Of a stretch of 64,000 bases of DNA, positions 53,386 through 64,000 are shown in pieces. Location: positions 32,911,028-32,975,027 of the forward strand of contig OZ025243.1 of NCBI GenBank assembly GCA_964019155.1, written 5' to 3'. The stretch is from Osedax fenrisi (taxonomy: Eukaryota; Annelida; Polychaeta; Sabellida; Siboglinidae). The notes beneath the pieces are model-generated. The model worked only from the letters and a program-made list of their open reading frames with translations, did no database searches and was not told the DNA's origin. Numbering within the stretch: position 1 is the stretch's first letter; every line of letters starts with the position of its first letter. The translations under genes and the position numbers were made by a program.

Positions 53386-53418
<33 letters not shown>
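53111..53418. other. Gene-free; (TA)n at both ends
   Basis: (TA)n at about 53139-53169 and 53389-53420; the second directly abuts the truncated SINE. Confidence 0.5.
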
Positions 53419-53423
<5 letters not shown>

Positions 53424-53665
53424 CACACAGGCAATATGAAACGGGTTAAAGCCTCGTATGGATCATTAATAGGTATTAAAGTACTATTTAGGAGTGCTCT
53501 TTTATAATTGTGTAGAAATAAATGATCGGCTTTTATTAAAACCATGGATGCCTTAACATTATAACAGCTTCGAAGATACATTAAAGCCATATGATTATAG
53601 GTTAAAACTTCATCTAAGTTTCTGGTGGGATGAAAGGACTTCACCAAAATAAAATAACAATAACA
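53419..53665 (+). mobile_element. SINE copy, 5'-truncated inside the tRNA head
   Basis: Begins gacacacaggcaatatgaaa and retains a degenerate B box (cgggttaaagcctcgt). Then come the shared body blocks: gtgctcttttataattgtgt, gatcggcttttattaaaacc, atggatgccttaacattata, ggtgggatgaaaggacttca, ending ccaaaataaaataacaataa. The copy starts right after a (TA)n. Confidence 0.8.
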
Positions 53666-53873
53666 ATATGTATATATATAATGATCATAATAAAATAAAT
53701 TAAACCCAATTCACATGTCGTACTGGATTCATTATAAAGACGATTGCTATTACAATCTAGGCATTTTCTTTTGGATATTTACAAAATATTAAATATATAA
53801 AATTCAAATAAATAAGTGTATAAGTATATAACTTTATATAAAATATATTCATATAATGTTTACTTCACCTTTT

Positions 53874-53911
<38 letters not shown>

Positions 53912-54145
53912 ATATAATAATTTATCAATATTATATTAATAAAAAATACATATTTACATATACTTTACATGTAATTAACATTAAATAATTATTAATATAT
54001 ATTTATATATTATAGTATTGTTTTATTGAGTTGTTGAATATATTTTTATATAAATTATTAAGATATAATATTACCTGGTATAATCTGGTAAATTTAGATT
54101 TACTTGGTATTCTGAATATTTGTGTTTATTATATTAATGCATTAT

Positions 54146-54204
<59 letters not shown>

Positions 54205-55131
54205 GTATAATTGATAACTGTATGATTTCATAATAAGTATTAGTATAATACTTCATATTTCTTTATTTTAAAATCCTTAATGCATTTATAATGTATATAA
54301 TATACGTTATTAAAATATAGATTATATATTATATACCTTTTAAATATAATTTAAATAAATAAATATTTAATATATATTATACAAACTTGCAAAGTTATAC
54401 GTTAATCTATGAAAATCTCCATTGCAAGGTAATCTCGTGGTAATCTCTGGAGTACAAAATATATATCGTCTATTATCTATAATTACGCATGTTATATAAG
54501 TTACATTTTTTAAATTATAATAATAAGTAAAAAAATACCAAAAAAAACAAAAAAACATGAGAAAATTAAAAGAAAAAAAAATAACATTAAAAAAATAACA
54601 GGAAAAAAACAAAACATTAATGAAACAAACCAAAAATAACAATCCTTAAATATATAAATTGATGAAAAATCAATCTGAACCAATAACATATGTCTCAAAA
54701 TCAAATTTAGAACTGATCTTATATAAGTGAGTATAAAATTAGTAACTCGTATGAACATATTAATGGTATAATGAATTAGTATCTTAAAATAATATCAGAG
54801 TCATTATAAGTAAAAACTTCATCGTAGTTCCTGTATTGTATATAAATTACTTTTCCAACAAATAATAAAAACAATAATGAGTAAATAATAGGTGGCTTTT
54901 AATTTAAATGGTAAATACGGTAGATCATTAATATATAAATTAATAGAAAATATGTAATATCATATCACAGCCATCTATAGAGATATGATACTTTTAAGAA
55001 TACCTATTTTTCTCTATTTGGTAACTTTCTATTAAGTCTAACTAGATAATATAATTCATATAATTAAAATATGACTGAAATAAACAGCTTAATTGGAATG
55101 ATATAATATGTAGATATATGTATGTATATAA

Positions 55132-55179
<48 letters not shown>

Positions 55180-56074
55180 AAATAATAAATGTATGAAAAT
55201 TATCGAAATATATTACGCTATAACATATAGCTGGAAGGATAATGAATATGAATAATTAAAATATTTGAATAAATCTGTAATAATTCATAAATACATAAAT
55301 TAAATAGTGGTAACAAATGAGTTATAATTAAAGGTGATGCCTCAAAATAGCGAGTGTAATCAGAATTAATATAGACAAACAACAAATAGTATACGCCTCA
55401 AATAGAAATTAGGTATGATATGACTAAAAAATAAATGATAGCGATAGTTTTTACATGTGAAAATCGATGATATGTATATATATAAATTAAAATATATACA
55501 TTAATACTGATTACAATATATTGTTGGTAATAAACAAGAAACCTTTTAATTAAATATCAACAAGGCTATACAAATAATTTTAAAACTACAGTAATGTAAA
55601 TCTCATGAAAATAATAACAATAGTAATGCTCACGTGTATAACAATAAAATATAAACAAATAACAGATGAAGTATCAAGAAACTTAAACTTGTAAATATAA
55701 GAATAAGATATTGAAATAGTATCACCAGTTACACTAGCCATAACGTAGGATTATGAGATAACATTAATAATGAATAAAGTATAGATCATTTAATAACATA
55801 TTGTATTTTATTGAATACAAATTAATCTCAAGAAAATGTGATCTATTATTATGGTATTTGAAATATGATGATAAATTATAATGAAATATTAATTAAATAA
55901 CAACTTGAAATAATCCCAATTAACTTCGCGATTAAATGATTTATGTAGCTCATAGAGGAATTAATGAACGCATAATATTCTAAAAGATATTATGTGTTTG
56001 AATGGTAATAATAAGGAAATATAGAGTACAATATATGTATGCATAACATTATGTGTAGAAAATACATATATTTA

Positions 56075-56117
<43 letters not shown>

Positions 56118-56592
56118 GATAACCAGAAATTACATGTAGTATCATGCTATGTATGTGTTATATGAAAGAAAATTAATCTCGGTAGGACAGCTAATTAGAT
56201 AATGGAAGCTTATACTAATATATCAGAATATATGTTCATGTTTAGATAACAATTTCGAATTATTATATGCGAAACATATATATATATATATATATATTTA
56301 CGTGTTATTGTTACAAAAAACGTTGTGTTAGTTAGTGGTACTATAAATTAAACTATTTATAATGAATTCATTATTTTCATTATTTAAAAGTTTTGAACGG
56401 TTTCAAATGTTACGCTTCCAATTCGAAATATAATACAATTTGAAACAGTTTCGAACCTTAAATTAGATTCGTTTATATCACTAGTGTTACATCAGATTAA
56501 TACATAGATTCACTAAATTTATGATCGAATATTTCTTCGGCAATTGATAGCTTCACGGTATATATATATATATATATATATATAAATTAGTA
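53666..56592. other. AT-rich gene-free stretch
   Basis: (TA)n at 54149-54202 (~53 bp), 55150-55175 and 56083-56115. A short imperfect inverted repeat lies at 56386-56461 (gaacggtttcaaa / tttgaaacagtttcgaac). The A/T-driven open frames at 54367-54758 (poly-Phe) are compositional. Confidence 0.45.
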
Positions 56593-57406
56593 GGGGAAAG
56601 TAACCTAATACGGACACTTTAACAATAAATGGTTTTAACATTTTATGACTCTATTCCAAAATTATGACTGTATTCAAAATTTCACTTTAGTAATATTATA
56701 TGATTATATATATTATTGTGATTATATATTTTATGTAATCATTTAATTCCATAGATAACGGGGGTGTCCGTATTCGGTACCCATGTCCGAATACAGATAC
56801 CCTGTTTAATAATATGGACACCATATATACCAATATATAAACTATATATTATTGATGAATCAATTAGACAAATTACAATTACATTATTTATAATTAATTT
56901 TATGAACAATTTATTATAATTTAATTAGTTAATAATTTATTTATTTTTATTATTTTTTTAATTAATAATATAATTTAAGTATCTAAATAATACACATTTT
57001 AGATTTAGCTTTTTGGTGGTATTAAGTTCATAAACTGCGCTCTGATTGGTTATAGGGTGTATTAAGACATCTAGAGTGTCCGTATTAGGGATTTTATGAC
57101 CTCTAATAGAAATTATATAAATCATTTTAGAATGCTTTATTTTTTAATAATATATGTTATATTTTATATCGATAAATCTGTATATTGTTGAGAAGGTTAT
57201 TAGTTGAAATTTGTTTTCATAAATTTAAAAACTTAATACAAAAACAGTTTATTTGATATATAGGCAATATTTTGAATAATTAAAAAATTAAATATACTTT
57301 TTAAGACTATTTATATAATTATGAATATTTTATTCACTAAACATTTTTTGTGTAGGATTAATGGTTTCTGAGATACCGAGAATGTCCGTATTAGGTTACT
57401 TTCCCC
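56593..57406. mobile_element. 814-bp inverted-repeat element with TA target duplication
   Basis: Left end ggggaaagtaacctaatacg at 56593 is matched in inverse at the right end (ctttcccc ending 57406). The TIR is about 24 bp and is flanked by TA on both sides (56591-56592, 57407-57408), as in Tc1/mariner-type insertions. Inside, gtccgtatt motifs recur (56766, 57079 and the complement near 56783). No transposase frame, so non-autonomous. Confidence 0.8.
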
Positions 57407-57408
57407 TA

Positions 57409-57593
57409 GGTATTCTTTCAATAGGGGAATTATCTATATATTATCTTACTATTTTTCAGGAAGTATTATTTAAAGGAATATATTATCCTATTTTCTGGGG
57501 TGTATAATCACAGTAATATTATAATATTTTTTTTTATAAAACTACTATAATAACTAAATTATATACTAATACATAATCAGTCAAATTGGATTC

Positions 57594-57642
<49 letters not shown>

Positions 57643-58380
57643 ATTAACCATATTTGGAACCAGTGAAAAAGTATTGTTTGTACAAATAAATAGAATCCAT
57701 TATTTTTTTAACACGAAATATACTATCCTCATGCAAACATCCCTTCGCAAATTGATTCTATAGGATAAAGAATAATTAAAAAATATTATATAAAAGCATT
57801 ATTATGTATTGCTATATACTAATGGTTAATGATATAAGTGAAGTATTTATTTGTAATTATGTAGACCGACGCTTAAATGGTGCTAAATAGGATACAAAGT
57901 TATATTTACAATATGTAGATAATCTCTATAAAATATATATAATATAAAGTATTTTTTTAAAATAATTAATTAAGTACTCTAATTTATCACATAATCATTT
58001 TTATGTCAAATTTTAACAAAAACATGATTATATATATTTATACTTATTTATGTGTGTGAATATGTATGTATATAATTAAATCATTGAATCAAATAAGGTG
58101 CGTATGTATCATAAATATAATTACTTAATATTATATAATTAACAAAATATAAATCGAATACATTACGAGACACCTATTGCATATTCTGATACTATCGGCT
58201 ACTACCCCGGACTTGTTTTATTTTAATGATTTGTATGCATTTTTTAATGCTAAATAAATAGTTAATAATATTCAGTAATATATAAAAGTGAAATCACAGT
58301 ATTCATAACCTATATGATTTATAGAAAATTCTAAAAAAAAATAAGATCTTAAAATTCAGTATTTATCAATATATTAGAAG
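57409..58380. other. AT-rich gene-free stretch; probable RTE 5' flank at right
   Basis: (TA)n at 57604-57638. tatcggctactaccccgg at 58193 resembles tatcggccactactccat at 58399, a short local duplication just upstream of the RTE coding part. Confidence 0.4.
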
Positions 58381-60860
58381 TATGCTGAGGCATATAAATT
58401 ATCGGCCACTACTCCATTCTCTCTATAACAACCTCTGCCTGGCGTAACAGCAACAACGAATCCTCAGGTGGAGTTGGTTTATTAATTGACAACAATTCTG
58501 AAAACGCTCTGGCAGAAATAATAAAGTGGAATAACCGTATACTAATAGTCAACTTCAATGGTAATCCCAAGACAACGATAATCGTGCAATACTCAACACG
58601 CGAAGGAAGTCCAAACGCTGAAGAACATTACAATCAACTATCAATAGCAACGTTAACAATTCAGATTCATAACGTCTTACTCACAATAGGTGATTTCAAC
58701 GCAACACTTAAGCGAAAGTCACATCAACAGATATACATATCACGGAATCACAAACACAAATGGTGAACTTCTTATCGATTACGCTGAAGAAGCTAATATA
58801 AAAGTAACAAACACACATTTCAAAAAACGAAACGGGAAACTCTGGATCTTCATGTCAGATACTAACGGTATTAAAACACAGGTAGATTATATACTCATTG
58901 TAACAAATGGAAAAATAGTGTGAAGAACTGTGAAGCATATAGCAACGTTAGCAGTATCGGATCTGATCATCGAATTATAACAGTAAACATACGTCTTAGC
59001 CTAATATCTAATGTAAAACAGAAGAAAAGTATAAACTATGACTGGTCAATTCTAAGAGATCCGAAAATATACAAAGAATAGAGAAAACAAGTAAAACACA
59101 CATATAATGAACTAAAAGCAACATCCATTGAAACATCCACAACAGCTACCTACGATCACTTTATAAAAGCAAACGAAAAACAGCAAAACTATTTTTACAA
59201 AAGAAAAGAAAACCTCGCGACAAAATAATCGCACAAGATAATAAAATACAGATACTCAGAAATTCCGCGCAAACAGCATACAACGTATATTCCGCACTGG
59301 ACACTATCGACTCACATGAAAAATTAACTCAATCTATAGCTTTATAAACAATCTCTACAAGAGGAATACGATAAAATCGAAGCTGAAATTCTAGAACGCA
59401 ACGTAAAACTTATTGAACAATCAAACGAGCAATGTAAGCACGCAGAAAGCTGGAAGCTGATCAATAAAATAACTGGACGGAAAAATTAAAATAGAGGTAA
59501 CATTAAAGCTAATAGCAAAGAAGAACGTGTAATAAATGATATGAACATTTCAAGCAATTACTAGGAAACAACAATGAAGAATACGAAACAAGTAACATAG
59601 GAATCAAGACCATCAGTGGAAATAATTATAACATAAAAACTGTACCTTTCACGCCTGAAGAATACAGCAATGTTAAAGAACGACTAAGGATGGTAAAGCT
59701 GCAGGTCCCGATGGAATTGCACCTGAAATCCTAAAATCTGCAACTTCGACAAAATAATCCTTGATTTTTCAAACAAAATGCTGATACATCATGAAATTCC
59801 AAAGCAATGGCTAAATTGTAACATCGTTCCTTTTCCAAAATCAGGTAATCTCGCAGACGTAGGAAACTACAGAGGAATTTCTCTTTATGCAATAGCTGCA
59901 AAAATGACGAACACGATGATATTAAATCGAATTCAACCTCATATAGATCCGATACTACGTCCAAATCAGAACGGATTTAGAACTGAAAGATCCACGACGT
60001 CGCATATTTTAGTACTCAGAAGTTTAATCGAATGAGTGAAATGCCACAATCTCAAGGCTATTATCATTTTCGTTGACTTCAAGAAAGCACTCGACAGCAT
60101 AAACAGAGTTACAATGCTACATATTATGGAAGCCTATGGTATACCCCAAGTAATAATACAAACGATTGCCCTAACCTATAAAGATATAAACGCAAAAGTC
60201 ATAACACCCGACGGAGAAACTGAAAACTTTGAAATAACTAAATGATCCTATAAGGTGATACTCTAGCACCATTTCTATTTGTGATAACACTGGATTACGC
60301 TATGCGACAAGCCATTGGAGGACACGAATAGGAATTCGGATTCGAAATCACAAAGAAAAAAAGTAGACGTCATTCAGCAACAATATTAACGGATCTCAGT
60401 TATGCAGACGACATAGCTCTAGTATCCCAAGAAGTCGAACAAGCTGAACTCATGCTAACAAATATTGAAATAGAAGTCGCTAAAATCGGTCTCCATATAA
60501 ATGCAAAGAAAACTGAAATAATGTCAATAATGAAATAATAATTCATGGAAAGAAAAGATAATTAACGTTCAACTCTATATAGGACTGCCAAAGATTACCG
60601 ATGTCATTAAAGAAAGAAGACTGCGACTAGCAGGTAATTGTATAAGACACAATGACGAAATAGCGCACAATCTAATATTATGGCCGGTAAACGAAACAGA
60701 GGACGACAACCCAAAACATGTGTAGATATTCTAAATAACGACTGCGACTGCGAAGATGAAGACGAAATACGTTCATTGATGATGGATCGTGCTGGATGGA
60801 AGAACATGTCAAGATCTGGTCGAGCGAGAGCTCGACTAAAGTAAAAGTAAGTAAGTATTA
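58381..60860 (+). pseudogene. RTE-clade LINE, endonuclease plus RT, best preserved RTE copy
   Basis: Endonuclease: SAWRNSNNESSGGVGLLI, PKTTIIVQYSTREGSP, NVLLTIGDFNATL (to about 58730, then a frameshift), HGITNTNGELLIDYAEE, KVTNTHFKKRNGKLW, NGIKTQVDYILI, and a WKNSVKNCEAY, GSDHRIITV-type end. Linker: YDWSILRDPK. RT: KAAGPDGIAPEILKSA, QWLNCNIVPFPKSGN with NYRGISLYAIAAK and NQNGFRTERSTTSHI (59778-60035), VDFKKALDSINRV (60036-60245), GDTLAPFLFVITLDYAMRQ, and intact YADD at 60401-60412 in LSYADDIALVSQEVEQAE. C-terminus: RRLRLAGNC and GKRNRGRQPKTC-like blocks. Tail gtaaaagtaagtaagtatt (about 60841-60860) is RTE-like. Several frameshifts and stops. Confidence 0.88.
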
Positions 60861-60899
60861 ATTGTATGTCCTATGGAATTTAATATATTTGGTGATGAA

Positions 60900-60940
<41 letters not shown>

Positions 60941-61079
60941 ACATATACTTAGTAGGAAAATATGTAATACTTGAATAACGTGACATATATTATATAATGG
61001 GATATATATATATATATATCAATAATAACTATTACAATATTAACTATACAATATTTAAATGTTGTTATATATATAAATA
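60861..61079. other. AT-rich spacer with (TA)n at 60902-60938
   Basis: Only microsatellite sequence is recognisable. Confidence 0.5.
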
Positions 61080-61377
61080 TTATTATTGTTAATGTTATTT
61101 TATTTGGTGGAGTCCTTTCATCCCATCCAGTAACTTAAATGAAGTTTTCACTTATAACCATATATGGCTCTAATGTCCCCTTGAAGACGCTCTCGTGTTA
61201 AGGCATCCTTGGTTTTAACAAGAGCCGATAATTTATTTATACACAATTAGATAAGATCACTTCTAAATAATATTTTAAGACCCATTTTATAAAATTAATT
61301 AATGGTCCGGACGAGGCTCGAACCCGTGCCCTGCTACTTATGTGTCTGACGTCTTAGCCACTGAACCATACAGGCAG

Positions 61378-61378
<1 letters not shown>
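61080..61378 (-). mobile_element. Full-length tRNA-derived SINE (~299 bp)
   Basis: On minus the head reads actgcctgtatggttcagtg and contains RNA polymerase III promoter boxes: A box tggttcagtgg (61358-61368) and B box ggttcgagcc (61315-61324), 33 bases apart as in tRNA genes. The body has atcggctcttgttaaaacca, aggatgccttaacacgagag and actggatgggatgaaaggac. It ends ctccaccaaataaaataaca with an AATAAC-type tail. The head departs from a foldable tRNA in the anticodon region, so it is a SINE rather than a tRNA gene. The A box side abuts a (TA)n at 61380. Confidence 0.85.
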
Positions 61379-61418
<40 letters not shown>

Positions 61419-61798
61419 CAGTATATATATATATATATATATATATATACTAACCATAATCTTACCGATGACACTTATTACAACATAGCAATAACCCTTG
61501 CATATAATTTTTTCATAATATTTACTATTATCTTATCATTACATATTATATAATTAATACTTTATAAAATATTATAAGCATATATATCTATATTAAATAA
61601 AATACAAATGTCACTAAACATATATCAGATTAACTAAATTCATTAAACTAATAAACAATATCATAATTATAATGTAAAGTATTTAATAAATGATTTATTT
61701 TTGACAAATAATTATAATTACATTACAAATTACTTAATATTAATCTATATATATCTATACTATATAAATTAAAATATATATCTATAGAAATGTTTAAT

Positions 61799-61849
<51 letters not shown>

Positions 61850-63540
61850 ATAACGTTAATATAGGATATAATATATAGTATCTAGGTGCGCGCACACTCA
61901 GAGTGATCATTAGAATCACCTTTTTTGTGGAAGTGATTATAAATTACATGACATAGTTATAGTACATATTCAATATAAAAAAATCAATTTGGGCTAATAT
62001 TAACGATGCGAAAACCCGTTATAAATAAGTAAAAAATTATATTGAAAAGTAATTTAGAAAAATAATTACAAAAATATACGAAAATATAATAAAATACATG
62101 AACATTGTTGGTACAACTTAATTTTTTAATATTTTTTATCCATAGCATTTATTCTAGAAGATAAAATATTTGTTTTCTAAAAAATATCATAAAAAGTGAG
62201 AACAAAAATGTTGATTTATATTTTATATACACTTTTAAAAAAATGATTTTTTCTCAAAAAATATAGTAAAAGTGGTATAAATATTATATATAAATATTAT
62301 ATTTTTATAAAATATCTTTTTTTAATTTTACCTTTTATATTATTTATACAAATAAATAAAAAAAAAATGGTTGTTCATATATTTGAGTTTTATAACAGTT
62401 CGTAGACAAGTCTTTAATTTCATTTCATGTATACGAAAAAAAAAAATTTAATTTTGTTTATTTTCTATAATTATCACATTTATTCTATAATGCTGTTACA
62501 ATTTTATTATACAAAAAAAAATTATTAGTAGGTTAAATGTCACTTTTTAGTCATTTTGAAAATTGCAATGTTAACTTTCGTATTCTCTCCATGTTAAGCG
62601 AGCCCCATGATGGTCAACAATTAATATAAAATGTGTTTATTTATTTATATACTATATTTTGTAAGCCCTGATTTCCCGAATATTGGAGGAACCATATTCG
62701 GTTGAATTATCAATCTTAGCGTACACAATACACGTATTTTAATGTCACTTATCTATAAACTGACTTATTAATATTCTTAATATTACGTTGACTGATGAGA
62801 GTTTATAAGATATATTTTTATTATATATATAATATATATATTATATATATATAATAACTTACTATTTGTATAATTTTTCATGCAATAATTTGTATAATCT
62901 TCTTCTGATTGGGAACATTTAATACACCATGTATTACCTTTCAAATAGTATATTCAGTTTAAAATATATAATAAATAATAAAAATATTCAATATTAGAAT
63001 ACCATAATAAATATTAATGATATATAAATTATAATATAAATTATATTTTAATATGATTGTATTATATTATATTAATATAATCTACTATTTAAAGAAAGCA
63101 TATTTAATTGTATTTGTATGTGTATGTTCTGTGTATGTTCTGAGTCCATACTATGTACTAAACTTAAGAACTGGGGACGTCGCGTAAACCTGTTAAACCT
63201 GCTCTTAATAAATGGTCACCTGAAAGGTCTTGGTTCTGCAACATTTTTTAATTTCGTACTGATTGACCTACTATGTTGCTATTAAAATGATTGTTTGTCA
63301 TGTAAAATCTTTCGCCTCGCTTTTTTAAAATATTTGGATTATACATTTTACATTATAATTTGTATTTGACTATAGTATTAATATAGTATTATAATACTAA
63401 GTATACTTATTTCGATTTTTATTTCCATTATTTCCTATTTCTACTTTCTCAAAAATTGAACATGTCCTATGACTCATTGTTCTAGTAATGTACGCACGTG
63501 CTCGTACAGTGTACATAAACGTGTTAATATATTATAAAAT
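61379..63540. other. AT-rich gene-free stretch with three GC-richer patches
   Basis: (TA)n at 61380-61413, 61422-61449 and 61804-61846. Patches at 61885-61925 (gtgcgcgcacactcagagtg), 62575-62625 (ctccatgttaagcgagcccc) and 63150-63320 (gggacgtcgcgtaaacctgt) have no assignment. On minus near 62945-62870, a short Cys-containing open stretch NTWCIKCSQSEEDY ending at a gtaagt donor might be an exon but is too short to call. Confidence 0.35.
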
Positions 63541-63599
63541 CCGTGATTATAATGCACAGGATATGCATTATAAATCTTTTTACCGATAATTTAATAAAT

Positions 63600-64000
63600 C
63601 TTATTGGTTAGCTAATTTTAATAATTGTAAACGGCTAAATCTGTTCCGGATGAAACCTTTTTTAGATGATTTACTAGAAAAAATCTATCACTTATATTTC
63701 ATCCAACTTTAATATTCCTGAAATTAATGAAATACCTAATTACAAAGTTCAAATAAGAAAACATATTCCAAAAATATATAGATATATATTTGCCGCTGAA
63801 GCTTTAACGTTATTTACATATATTTCCTTAATATACTTATGATTTATACTTTAATAATATTGGAGTATCTCAATAATCATTATTAGGCACATTAATCTTT
63901 ATAATATATTAACGATCTACCTATAATTGTTGACAATTATTTAAATATATTTATCAGACAATTTAATGATGATATTTCAATAACTTTACTTCATTCTTCA
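63600..64000 (+). pseudogene. CR1/Rex-like LINE RT fragment running off the window
   Basis: Near 63860-63900 NIGVSQ, SLLGTLIFIIY corresponds to the GVPQGSLLGPLLF-IYINDL block, continued as DLPIIVDNYLNIF and then FNDDISITL with both polymerase aspartates (63962-63973). Upstream, 63600-63850 reads as a degraded RT finger/linker. A stop sits in place of the Gly after VSQ. The rest of the element lies beyond the window. Confidence 0.6.

Noticed and set aside
54367..54758. Phe-rich membrane-like frames on minus
   Set aside because: They arise from an A-rich plus strand; no homology or start context.
61880..62625. Possible further copy of the 10-kb transposon's right end (ctccatgttaagcgagccc)
   Set aside because: Similarity to 20440-20466 is limited to about a dozen bases and no second end was found.

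Overview
This window reads as non-coding, repeat-dominated DNA from an animal nuclear genome, most likely an arthropod and perhaps an insect. By eye it is about four fifths A+T, with very many (TA)n microsatellites, short GT-AG introns, several clades of LINE retrotransposons, a tRNA-derived SINE and several DNA transposons. The organism call is inferred from repeat content; there is no marker gene. I see no intact host gene, rRNA, intact tRNA or CRISPR. Nearly every protein-like stretch belongs to a mobile element and carries stops or frameshifts.

Layout: 1-2071 is a ~250-bp-unit repeat array ending in a Helitron-like CTAG/T terminus. 2079-3322 holds a 91-bp minisatellite, a 153-bp hAT-type MITE with perfect 8-bp target duplication, and a long (TA)n. 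3887-7482 is a nearly complete two-ORF CR1/Jockey-type LINE (minus strand), with ORF1 and ORF2 in one frame separated by a single TGA followed by CTA. 10306-20466 is the most interesting block. It holds a multi-exon Mutator-like (MULE) DDE transposase gene on plus (10743-14418). Convergent to it is a four-exon gene of an uncharacterised family marked by an IGCDGT motif on minus (15848-19171). The pair is possibly bounded by short inverted repeats, and an internally deleted relative lies just downstream (21030-22100).

From 23.6 kb onward the window is a graveyard of LINE fragments: CR1/Rex-like at 23.6, 25.5, 29.6, 33.4, 37.2 and 63.6 kb; RTE-like at 27.8, 39.1 and 58.4 kb; L2-like at 50.0 and 52.2 kb. 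Between them lie a CTGCAG-rich MITE with an array (30.5-32.2 kb), a large foldback repeat (34.6-35.4 kb), a remnant of a second uncharacterised repeat gene family (43.4-44.5 kb), a 126-bp hairpin (46.05 kb), an 814-bp TA-flanked inverted-repeat element (56.6-57.4 kb) and three copies of one SINE (51.7, 53.4, 61.1 kb).

Functionally the window shows layered transposition and decay. The LINE ORF2s encode endonuclease and reverse transcriptase, the SINE presumably borrowed such machinery, and the MULE and IGCDGT genes look like the protein kit of one larger DNA transposon. Catalytic aspartates are lost in most of the LINE polymerase motifs, so most copies are dead.
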